From Carnegiea gigantea (taxonomy: Eukaryota > Streptophyta > Magnoliopsida > Caryophyllales > Cactaceae), in assembly GCA_029747015.1 (NCBI GenBank), contig JAKOGI010001589.1, positions 146,345 through 210,344 on the forward strand: a stretch of DNA of 64,000 bases, read 5' to 3'. The notes beneath the pieces were generated by a model, which did no database searches, was not told the origin of the DNA, and worked only from the letters and a program-made list of their open reading frames with translations. Position 1 is the stretch's first letter, and each line of letters starts with the position of its first letter. Positions 34,825 through 43,961 of this stretch are shown here, piece after piece. Position numbers and translations under genes: made by a program.

Positions 34825-35417
34825 TCACATTTCATCTTGGAAGAAAGGAAAGCTTGTTATCCACATAGTATTGGCTACATATCTATCCGGTCGGCCTCTT
34901 TTACAAGTAGCCGGGTTCTTTCCTTTTTCCCAAGTGAAATAGGGATAAGTACAACTCAAATCCCTGAAAAGACAATTATCTAGGGCTTGTCTGAACTCCT
35001 CCATGCATCGTTGCCTTCTTACTGCACATGCACCCCTATTCATCATCTTTGGAAAGGATTTCATTGAAATCTCGATTGACGAGGAGCATGATGCTAGGGA
35101 CATGAATTGGTTGCCTTAATAAATCTCATGTCTTCTGCTTGTTTTGATCCTCTGACCAGCCCCAAATGCCAATGAATCACATTTTCCTCTCATTACCCTT
35201 CATCGCATCCCCTATGATAAAATTTTTCAAACAGGAACTGAGCTGGAAGTCTGCATCATCCCTTCACGCCATAACTAAACCTCCATATTTTCTTCTAGTA
35301 CTAAGTGCAAACTTATTTTGGGACCTCACATTATTGAACTTACCCTCTGTGGATGTGTTATTGAGCGTTGTCCTTCAAAGGAAGATAATGTCCAGTGGAG
35401 ATTTTGCCCTGGTGATG
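34825..35417 (-). pseudogene. LINE-2 endonuclease remnant
   Basis: Minus-strand text resembles the APE domain of plant L1: KYGGLVMARRDDADFQLSSC and GIWGWSEDQNKQKT (35110-35320), then VNRDFNEILS, and RRQRCMEEFRQALDNC and YPYFTWEKGK (34825-35103). The usual catalytic GDFNE is RDFNE. It is interrupted on its 5' side by the copia element at 35418. Confidence 0.7.
35413..35417. repeat. Target-site duplication TGATG, left copy
   Basis: TGATG precedes the left LTR and recurs at 38122-38126 after the right LTR. Confidence 0.85.
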
Positions 35418-36018
35418 TGTTGGGTATTATGGCCGAAAATCTCGGGTTTAGGCATGGGGTGACCATGCTGCATGGGCACGGGCGTGCCGCGACATAGAAG
35501 ACCGAAGAACAGAGCAGCAGAGAAGTGACACGGTGTGCCCGTGCCATGTGGCACGGCACGACCGTGCCAGGGGAAATTTTCTGCCGACTTAAAGTGGCGG
35601 CTAGGGTTGCGCTTTGGTGACGGTTTTTGGAAGGTGGTAGCTAGGGTTTTCAGGGGGAAACCCTACCTCACAGACCCTATATAAAGGGGGTCTAGGGCCT
35701 TGTTTCAAAACACTTCAGTACTCATAAACACATTGAGAGGTAAAAGTCGTTTGTGAGAGATTACAATAGAGAGATTGTAATTCTGCTCTTTGATCGAATC
35801 ACTGAGGTGATTGTGATCGTGGTGTACTTTCCTGCTCATAGTGAATTGTTCTGGTGCTGTCGCCGTCCGTGGTTTTTCCCACATTGGGTTTTCCACGTTA
35901 AATTCCTGTGTTCTTGTTCTCTTCCTATTGTTCTGTTGTTTGTGATTGGTTGAATTTCTGATTTTCTATTGCATCCTATCGCTTTCGCTATACTGTTATT
36001 CTGATATTAATCCTAACA
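35418..36018 (+). repeat. Young copia element, left LTR
   Basis: 601 bp from TGTTGGG to CTAACA. It includes a TATATAAA box (about 35677-35690) and a short palindromic GGCACG/CGTGCC cluster (35540-35571). Confidence 0.92.
35676..35692 (+). promoter_or_regulatory. LTR promoter TATA box
   Basis: CCCTATATAAAGGGGG in the left LTR, repeated at about 37780-37796 in the right LTR. Its position about 330-340 bp before the LTR end suits initiation of element RNA. Confidence 0.6.
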
Positions 36019-36020
36019 AG

Positions 36021-36032
36021 TGGTATCAGAGC
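36021..36032 (+). other. Primer-binding site, initiator-Met tRNA type
   Basis: TGGTATCAGAGC lies two bases after the left LTR. Confidence 0.9.
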
Positions 36033-36043
36033 TTTGGTTTAGG

Positions 36044-37323
36044 ATGTCTTCAATCATGAAGGTAGACATTCAGAAGTTCGATGGGGAGATTAGTTTTAAT
36101 CTCTGGAAGGTGCAGATGAGAGCGGTTCTCATTCAGCACGGGTTGTGGAAGGTTCTGAAGGGACCTCATGTCAAACCCGAGAAGACAACAGATGAGCAAT
36201 GGGCTGAAGAACAGAAGAAGCGACGTGGGTCGTTGACGGAGGACGAATGGGAGGAACTGGAGCTGAAAGCGGTTTCAGCCATACAGTTGTGCTTGGCACC
36301 ACATGTCTTGCGAGAGGTGCTTGATAAGACAACTGCGGTGGATCTTTGGGCTCGGCTGGAGGAACTCTACATGACGAAGAGTCTCGCCAACAAGATCCGT
36401 TTGAAGGAAAGGTTGTATACCTTTCGTATGGCTGAAGGTACCCCTGTCCAAAAGCATTTGAATGAGTTTAACTCTATTCTTGTTGACTTGGAGAGTCTAG
36501 ATGTGAAAGTTGAGGATGAGATAAGGCTATTTTGCTTGTTGTGTCGTTACCCCCTTCTTATAAACACTTTAAGGAGATTATGCTATATAGTAATTCTAAT
36601 ACTATATCGTTTGAAGATGTTAAGTCAAACCTGTTGTCTAAAGAGAAGTTTGATCTTGACATTCATGATTCTGCTGAAGGATTAGCAGTAAGGGGTACAG
36701 CAACTGAAAAGGGGAACGGTAATAGAAGTAAGAACCGTTCTAAGTCTAAAAATCCTCATGCTGGTAAGACCTGCAATTACTGTGGTAAATTGGGTCATAT
36801 TATTGCTAACTGCTGGAAACTGCAAAAGAAGAAGGAGAAAGAGGAAGATAATTCTGAGGAGCCTGCTGAAGCTTCATTTGCTGAATCTGATTCTGATGGG
36901 GACGTTCTGTTTGCTACCTCTACTGAAGGGGGGAGCGATTCTGATTGGATTCTTGATTCTGGGTGTACCTATCATATGTGTCCTCACAAGGACTGGTTTT
37001 CAACATATGATCCAGTTGATTCAACTGTAGTTCACATGGGCAATAATGCCCAGTGTAATGTAACTGGAATTGGTACTGTTAAAATCAAGACTCATGATGG
37101 CGTTGTCAGGACCTTATCGAATGTTCGTCATGTTCCTGACTTGAAGCGTAACCTCATCTCGTTGGGCACCCTTGAATCCAAAGGGTGCAAATATTCAGCT
37201 GAAGGTGGAGTTCTGAAGGTCTCAAAGGGCAGTAGGATTCTGCTGAAGGGTCTGAGGCAAGGAGGACCTCTATGTCTTGCAGGCATCTACTGTGACAGGT
37301 TATATGAAGGAAAGTTCATATAA
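36044..37323 (+). pseudogene. Copia gag-protease, frameshifted and truncated
   Basis: Starts MSSIMKVDIQKFDGEISFNL, a copia Gag (DUF4219/UBN2 type). A one-base loss near 36520 shifts the frame (EDEIRL instead of a continuation into AILLVVSLPPSYKHF), so two overlapping frames cover the protein. The second carries a CCHC knuckle, CNYCGKLGHIIANC (36772-36813), and the protease signature WILDSGCTYHMCP near 36946-36984 with an intact DSG. It ends at TAA 37321-37323 just after NLISLGTLESKG and LRQGGPLCLAGIY, where integrase should begin. Codons are otherwise well preserved, which fits a recent element. Confidence 0.88.
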
Positions 37324-37483
37324 ATCATCTCCTAGAGCTAAGTTCAAGCATTGCTTGAACTCAGTTGGTATTCGCAGTATTTGAGGGCCCTGCGGGGCAT
37401 AGCCCCATAGGGGGCATCACCCCTTGGGGTGTGACGACGACGACAGTAATTGAAGACTGGAGATTTTGGTCCAAGGTGGAGAT
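37324..37483 (+). other. Young copia 3' internal remnant and polypurine tract
   Basis: The text after the gag-protease stop reads PRAKFKHCLNSVGI, like the end of a copia RNase H, so the internal deletion probably runs from protease to the RNase H C-terminus. A GC-rich hairpin-prone stretch follows at 37384-37436. The purine tract AAGGTGGAGAT adjoins the right LTR at 37484. Confidence 0.6.
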
Positions 37484-38121
37484 TGTTGGGTTTTATGGCC
37501 CAAAATCTCGGGTTTAGGCACGGGGTGACCATGCTGCATGGGCACGGGCGTGCCGCGACATAGAAGACCGAAGAACAGAGCAGCAGAGAAGTGACACGGT
37601 GTGCCCGTGCCATGTGGCACGGTCGTGCCACATGGCACGACACGACCGTGCCGCCCTGGCACGACCGTGCCAGGGGAAATTTTCTGCCGACTTAAAGTGG
37701 CGGCTAGGGTTGCGCTTTGGTGACGGTTTTTGGAAGGTGGTAGCTAGGGTTTTCAGGGGGAAACCCTACCTCACAGACCCTATATAAAGGGGGTCTAGGG
37801 CCTTGTTTCAAAACACTTCAGTACTCATAAACACATTGAGAGGTAAAAGTCGTTTGTGAGAGATTACAATAGAGAGATTGTAATTCTGCTCTTTGATCGA
37901 ATCACTGAGGTGATTGTGATCGTGGTGTACTTTCCTGCTCATAGTGAATTGTTCTGGTGCTGTCGCCGTCCGTGGTTTTTCCCACATTGGGTTTTCCACG
38001 TTAAATTCCTGTGTTCTTGTTCTCTTCCTATTGTTCTGTTGTTTGTGATTGGTTGAATTTCTGATTTTCTATTGCATCCTATCGCTTCCGCTATACTGTT
38101 ATTCTGATATTAATCCTAACA
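37484..38121 (+). repeat. Young copia element, right LTR
   Basis: 638 bp, paired with 35418-36018. It is 37 bp longer because its palindromic GGCACG/CGTGCC cluster (37606-37673) is expanded. Confidence 0.92.
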
Positions 38122-38500
38122 TGATGGATCTTGAACTCCCAGGGATTCATCATATCTCATGCAGCTCTAATATAAGACTCTCATTGTTCTTCATGGAGTT
38201 AGTTAACTGTAACTGATTTGCATTTGATTGCACTGGGGAAACCTCTAGAATATTAAACACTCCTCTTAGGGGATGGGGGCGTAGTATGGTAAGCCCTAGT
38301 TCATCATAATTTGTCTTTGCTTAGAAATCAGTTGGTGGCTTCAACCATTGATGTCTAAAGATGGTGGCTTCTTCATTTTGTCTGGAATCTTTAGTGGTAC
38401 ACGTTTTTTACTCCTGACCCTCCTCCCTGAAGAGTGTCCTTCTAACACTGCTCACTGGGCCAAGGGCTATCTGATTGACATTTCATAAGGATGAGTGCCA

Positions 38501-39100
38501 TATTTTGTATGACTTTTTAGTGAGAACACTATTAGATTTTAGGAGATCTTGAGCATGTGTGAATATTTATGCTCCCATTGTCTATTTTACGCTTGGGATT
38601 TGCAGGTTTTGTTGAGATTTTGTAGATTCTTGGCCCAAAACTCTGATACACCCTAAAAGCGAGCTACATTTGGAAGCGTATATATGGTATATTTCTTGAC
38701 ATGTGGTTTTAAACAGGTCGTGTTGGCCTTCGCATCTTTTGACTGCGAGTTTCCTATCGAAAACTACACATAGGCTATCCATGTGATCTCACTGCTCGCG
38801 GGCGAGGTTGTACAACTAACCATGCGATACTACATGATCAATGTAACCTAGTATGCACATGCAACAAGTGAGTTCTGGAATTTTTGCAATTGGATCAAGT
38901 TCGTTTTGCATATTAAAAAGGCACAAATCATAGTATACAGGGATTCACTTCCACCATTTTTCACTACTTTTCCACTAATAGAGATAGACTAGAGAAAGAG
39001 GAACAAAGGGTAATGCTAATTTGAAGACTATATTTGAAGATTAAGCATCTGTGCCAAGCTGTAAGACCACATTAGTACCTAGTATACAAATGAAACAATA
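38501..39100. other. No gene seen
   Basis: AT-rich sequence. A 66-codon minus-strand frame at 38582-38782 (DRKLAVKRCEGQHDLFKTTC) has protein-like composition but no recognisable domain. Confidence 0.4.
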
Positions 39101-39109
39101 TCAATGTAT

Positions 39110-39690
39110 GTTAACACCCTTCAAACAAGCTCCTTAAGATCTACACTCTAATTCTAGACATTCACAAACTTCTATCTTGAGCCATGTCCTTCATAAGTCT
39201 CAATTGTCCTATATCATATGTAATCACTTCATTCCAAATCTTATTTAGTTTCTTCTACGTCTCTTATATTACGTGACGTTAATCCTATTGCACATCCACA
39301 CTGGTGCACTATACTCCTCTTAGTATGACCAAACAATTTTAGCCTTACTTCCCTCATTTTACCCTTCATAGACGTTATCTCTACTTTTTCTCTTATAACA
39401 ATATTAGTCAAACAAGCATATAGAATATTTTGGCTTTTAGCCTTATTAGTATCTTCTTATCACACAACGCTCCAGACGAATATATATCTCCATTTTTGTC
39501 ATCCCACCCTTATATGGTTACCAATATCATCATCGATCACCCTATTTTCTTGTATTATTGAACCCAACCATGAAAGCTTCTCAACTTTCAGTATCGTCAT
39601 ATTGCCAATGGCAGCTTCGTCCCCTTCTTTGAGGTTACTTTCTAAGTACCCAATCTTTTACCTGCTCAGTCTAGGACCTTTGGACTCTAC
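39110..39690 (-). pseudogene. RTE-type LINE 3' relic
   Basis: Over several frames the minus strand reads SWLGSIIQENRVIDDDIGNHI, then KAKILYACLTNIVIREKVEI and VRLKLFGHTKRS. This resembles the tail of plant RTE-clade LINE proteins (the YLGSII...REKV...RWFGHV series). It is heavily decayed and nothing 5' to this segment is recognisable. Confidence 0.6.
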
Positions 39691-39796
39691 ATTGTTTCTC
39701 CATTTCTCTATGTGCTGTCTATTAAATCATTATCATCAATAAGTAAATGGAGGTATGGATGTGACCCTCTTCCTGTAGTTAATGGGTAAATATAGG

Positions 39797-39819
39797 TTTT
39801 TTTTTTGGGGGGGGGGGTC
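39797..39819 (+). repeat. Poly(T)-poly(G) tract
   Basis: About ten T followed by about thirteen G. It is similar in orientation and length to tracts at 45559-45583 and 46616-46637. Confidence 0.8.
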
Positions 39820-39903
39820 AAGATATTTACATTTTGAAACACAAACATTGTACACTGTGGCATGCGATTGTGTAGATCAACAATATATATCATTAGATTT
39901 GTT

Positions 39904-40154
39904 CAGTGGTGGATCGACCACTAAGGTTGTGGGGTTCATGGACCCAAGTGGGGAAAATTATCTCTAATATGTATATGTCAAATTAAGGGGAGGGGAAATG
40001 AAAGTATGGTTGGACTCCATAAAGCTGGCATGCAAAACTTATACAGGATTCTTATTATTGTTCCTTTTTTTGTCTCATGTAATTTATTTGTGAATATGTG
40101 TGCGGGTTCATTGTTGATGAGCCTCATAAAGAAAATTTTTTGGATCCACCACTG
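39904..40154. mobile_element. hAT-type MITE
   Basis: 251 bp with perfect terminal inverted repeats CAGTGGTGGATC / GATCCACCACTG. It is flanked by 8-bp near-identical sequences, GATTTGTT (39896-39903) and AATTTGTT (40155-40162). An 8-bp duplication and a CAGTGG terminus fit a hAT derivative. It has no coding capacity. Confidence 0.68.
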
Positions 40155-40754
40155 AATTTGTTGTCTCAAATGTGAATATTTCTAGAAAAAAAAGTGAGAA
40201 TTTTGTAGTATATGCATCTGCGTTCTATAGTAAAATATTTTTTATGTCCTAAAACATAAATATATATTTTAAAAACTTGACCCTATAACAATTTCCTCTT
40301 ATTTAATTCAGGAAGTCTTATATTGGATAGCCTTAACAAGGGGATAGTGTAAGACAGACATACTTAAGATAACTTCTAATAGTTTTAGAGATAACTAATT
40401 AATTATTTATTTATGGTGGCCTTTAATAAAGTTACCCTTTAATGAATTATAAGTCACTTATAAACTAAAATCATCCTAAAATAAGTTATTTGACCTCCAT
40501 ATCGCTAAAAAAAAGTCAATACACTAATCATATAACAATTTCCTCTTATTACATTAGAATGCTTTTATAAGATGGTTTCACCTAAGTATTTGCAAATTTA
40601 ATCTAATGAATTAAGGTTAAGAGGGCGGATGAGTATATCCTCCTCCTTCGCGTAATTATTTTATTTCACCTTCAATCATAAAATTATATCATAGTTTTTA
40701 GCCTACCTCAGAAGGGTAGCTAAGAGGCATGAATTCCTATTTTTTTAAATACAT
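40155..40754. other. No gene seen; AT-rich
   Basis: AT-rich intergenic DNA. A phrase AACAATTTCCTCTTAT occurs near 40288 and near 40534, suggesting an old internal duplication. Confidence 0.4.
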
Positions 40755-40757
40755 TTA

Positions 40758-41208
40758 GGCCATGTTCGGTAACAACGTTTTAACATTTAGTGTTTTGATC
40801 AAGTCAATACACTAATCAATCAATTTGTAGTGTTCGACAACCTAGTATTTTAACTAGCATTTCAAGTAGTATTTGGCTTTTTGAACAACGTTTTTGAAAG
40901 CTAATAGTAGTAGCTTTTGGCATTCAGATGAAGCGTTTTATGTTTTTCGGCCAAAGATATCATTCGGAAATTTTATATTATCCTTTTATATTCATTTACA
41001 TTAATCAACTTATCCAACATTTAAATTTACCGTATATATTTGTTTCAATCGCTCATCTAAATAGCTATCTGCTAACAGTTAAATCAAAAACGCTATTAGC
41101 TACCTAAACAGCTATCCGTTATCTGAACCACTATCTGTTACTTAAATGGCAATCTGCTATTTGAACCACCATCCACTACCTAAACAACTAATATTATCGA
41201 ACAGGGTC
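40758..41208. mobile_element. Tourist-type (PIF/Harbinger) MITE, first of an adjacent pair
   Basis: 451 bp with imperfect inverted termini GGCCATGTTCGGTAAC and, on the other strand, GACCCTGTTCGATAAT. Flanked by TTA at 40755-40757 and 41209-41211. The right part has degenerate repeats of an AACAGCTATCCGTTA-like phrase. Confidence 0.6.
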
Positions 41209-41211
41209 TTA

Positions 41212-42191
41212 GGCTCTGTTCTTTTCGTGGGTCAATTGTAATTTACCAACCTCAACCCACTTCAACCTATTTCAATCTACTTCAACCCACTTCAACCTAT
41301 CTCAACCTACTTCAACCCACTTCAACCAACTTCAACCCACCCCCTTCATAATTTTAATAATTTGTAATGTATCATGTGAGATTTAATCATTCTTGCACCA
41401 AAAAGTTCACTATACTATTTTTTTGTAAATTATCGTACTTTGGAATTGTTTTATTTTTGTATTTTTTTAGTTTTTTATTTTTAAATTTTTAATTTTTAAT
41501 TTTTAATTTTTTTATTTAATTTTTTAATTTTATTTTTAATTTTTTGCATTTAATTTTTATTTTTTATTTTTTATTTTTTTAATTTTGTTTTTTGTATTTA
41601 ATTTTTATTTTTATTTTTTATTTTTTAATTTTTTAATTTTAAATTTTAAATTTTTTAATTTTTTATTTTTTATTTTTGTATTTTTTAATTTTTTAATTTT
41701 TGTATTTATTTTTTAATTTTTTATCTTTTTAGTTTTATTCCAAACAAAAGCTACAGAAAATTCCAAAAAAATAAAAAATTAAAAATTAAAAATTAAAAAT
41801 TAAAAATTAAAAATTAAAAAATTAAAAAATTAAAAAATTAAAAATTAAAAATTAAAAAATTAAAAAATTAAAAATACAGAATAAAAAATAAAAAAATAAA
41901 AACAAAAAATAAAAATAAAAAATAAAAAAGAATAAAGAATAAACAAAAATTCCACAAAATTTTGATAACTTCATAAATTATCATATATTAATTACATTCT
42001 CATTATTTTAACCCACTTCAACCCACCACATAAAAAATATACCAACTTTAACCCACTTCAACCTATTTCAACCTATTTCAACCCACCTCAAAAAAAAAAA
42101 ATCAACTTCAATCCACCTCAACCCACCTCAATCTACTTCAACTTACTTCACCCTTTTACCCACCCAATTTATCTACGAAAAGAACGGGCCC
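41212..42191. mobile_element. Long foldback MITE (Tourist-type), second of the pair
   Basis: 980 bp with inverted termini GGCTCTGTTCTTTTCG and, on the other strand, GGGCCCGTTCTTTTCG. Flanked by TTA at 41209-41211 and 42192-42194. The left arm holds repeated CAACCCACTTCAACCTA phrases and a T-rich half (41430-41740). The right arm holds an A-rich half (41760-41950) built of AAAAATT units and more CAACCCACTT phrases. The A- and T-rich halves are complementary and could form a very long hairpin. No coding capacity. Confidence 0.72.
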
Positions 42192-42194
42192 TTA

Positions 42195-43638
42195 ATCTCT
42201 AAAACCCAACCTATTAACTTATCCTTAGGTGGAAAAAATGTCTCTATACCTATTTTGAAGATAGGTCAAGAATTACCATATAATGCCCTCAATCTAGACA
42301 ATCCAACCCCAACGGGTGATATATTGTAATTAATATTGTTTTATATGTATTCTTTCTCTTCTATAAAGGCAATGGGAATCTGGATTCAGCTTTCACAATA
42401 ATATCGCTTTGATCTGGTGTGTGACATATCTCTATGTGTCACGTCAATTTGGCAGTCACGTGATTCAGCCAAAAAAAAAAAAAAAAAAGAAAGAGAAAAA
42501 AAAGAATGGCAGTCAGGTGACCTAACCTACAAACAATGCATTCCATTCAAAAACAAAAAAGGAAACGACGCGACAATTGACAGCACCGTCTAATGACAGT
42601 TGAGTTCTCAGTTCTTCAGCCAAAATACCAAACATCACTTCTTAGTTCTTACTTGTCTATTGGGCACCGTTTAATGCCCTTCTTGTAAATGGATACTTTA
42701 GATCAATTAATAACCATCAATGTCTTCCTATGATGTGAAATTGTGAATTGTGATCACTGATCGACTGCATGACGTGTCTATCTTACGCTTCACTTGTTCG
42801 TATCTTGCTGGCTGTTCCTGCTGATGTTGATTCGAAAGTAAATGCACAAATGCTGACGGAGGCTTGTAACCCAAGACAAATGGTAATTTTCAGAATCATG
42901 CCATTTTTTATTTGGCTTTTAAGAAAAGTAGTGGTGTGGTCATGTGACACTTTTTAGGTGTTTTATAAAATTATTGATAAATGATATGGTCATGTCATTT
43001 TTGAGAAAAAAAAAATTATTGATAAATGATAAATATCTTATTAGATGACACTTTTTAAGTGTTTTATATCGTGCCCTAAAGTTATATTGCCACGTCCTAG
43101 AATGAAGAAAAATTTTATAATTAACTAGTGGAACAATGTTACAACTCATAAATTATGTACAATCAACCTTTTATCCATTATTTTTCGCATTTATAAAATT
43201 ACTCTTATGATTATATTCACTAATACAGCTCTTCCGATTTGTTTAATCATTTCTAGAGGCTTACAATTGATAATAAATGTAAATATTGAAAATTTAGTGA
43301 CATCAAGATGGAGATATTTTGCCGTAGAACACATACCATCATCCTTTTTATGTATTTTCTTTGGCACCGTTTTGATAACTTAATTTATGTGGACTATTCT
43401 AATGATTTAATGACCATTTTATGCCTTAGATATCAAGGTCACATTAGCCCAGCCAAAAGAAAGTTTCATGTAATTAGATATGTATAGGTTGTGTCCGGTG
43501 ACTTTATGATAAAAATTATAAATAAATGAAAATTGACTTTTGTTAATTAGATACAGGGGGAAAAAAAATGTTAAGACAAACCTAAATATGAAATCTAGAA
43601 AAATTGAGATCCAGATAGTACGAAAAGTTGACACAAAT
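42195..43638. other. No gene seen; intergenic 3' of the ERDJ3A gene
   Basis: AT-rich. It contains an A-rich tract (42471-42503) and an imperfect repeat near 42945-43070 (TGACACTTTTTA(G/A)GTGTTTTATA appears twice, spaced about 100 bp). No convincing open frame. Confidence 0.45.
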
Positions 43639-43760
43639 GTGCATTATGCTCAAGCGGCCTAGCACTTCGCCCTTTAAGCAAGGTCGCAGACTCAAGTCCT
43701 GTGAATGCAGAAAATCTTTGACAGGAGAAAGCTTACCCCCCAAAGAAGAGATGCCTTCAG
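43639..43760 (+). mobile_element. tRNA-derived SINE-like segment
   Basis: The sequence has tRNA-like internal promoter boxes: a box A-like TATGCTCAAGCGGCCTAGCA near 43645 and a box B-like GGTCGCAGACTCAAGTCC (43682-43699), about 35 bp apart. A tRNA-unrelated body follows (GACAGGAGAAAGCTTACC). The acceptor stem does not pair, so this is not a tRNA gene. No clear target duplication or tail was found. Confidence 0.5.
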
Positions 43761-43961
43761 TTGTCTATAAATCGTTTTCGGATATACATTTTCTTCCCTA
43801 ACCACAAAAGTTCCTGATTCTAAGTTCTAGCTAACAAATTTGCAGGGCATCCTGTTTTAAGAAAGAAAAACCCAGTTGCAGAATCTTTTTTCTCTGTGTA
43901 TGTACATTCATACTGACCAAGTCCTCTTCACAATCTTTGTAACAAAATTACCACAGGATCG

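Larger units (their letters stand above)
35418..38121 (+). mobile_element. Young, internally deleted Ty1/copia element
   Basis: LTRs at 35418-36018 and 37484-38121, apart from one 37-bp indel, differ at only about four bases. The 1465-bp internal region has an initiator-Met primer site, gag and protease, then jumps to a short 3' segment and polypurine tract. Integrase, RT and nearly all of RNase H are missing. The intact TGATG duplication and near-identical LTRs make it the most recent insertion in the LINE stack. It needed enzymes from an intact relative, or the deletion happened after insertion. Confidence 0.9.
32362..38500 (-). mobile_element. LINE-2: older L1-type LINE relic, main part
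   Basis: The minus strand from about 35.4 to 32.4 kb gives ordered L1 ORF2 domains. Endonuclease comes first (34825-35400, RLVMARRDDADFQLSSC-like text, then DFNEILS). RT follows (34250-33400) with HPHKAPGFDD, LCNVAGKISSKVVMNRLKK, KGIRQGDPTSSYLFIL and FFADDSL. After RT come GLGFKIFN-type text and the connector WVKHVCELIKM. The zf-RVT part is displaced to 5980-6327. A young copia element interrupts it at 35418-38121. The 5' limit near 38.5 kb is uncertain. Stops and frameshifts are frequent. Confidence 0.75.

Noticed and set aside
35705..35953. Two overlapping 63- and 66-codon frames, repeated at 37808-38056
   Set aside because: They lie within the two LTRs of the young copia element; identity reflects LTR duplication, not a gene pair.
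38582..38782. 66-codon minus-strand frame
   Set aside because: Protein-like composition but no domain, no neighbouring exon signals and no start context; not called as a gene.
43639..43711. Possible tRNA gene
   Set aside because: Box A- and B-like sequences are present but the acceptor stem does not pair; better explained as a SINE-like segment.
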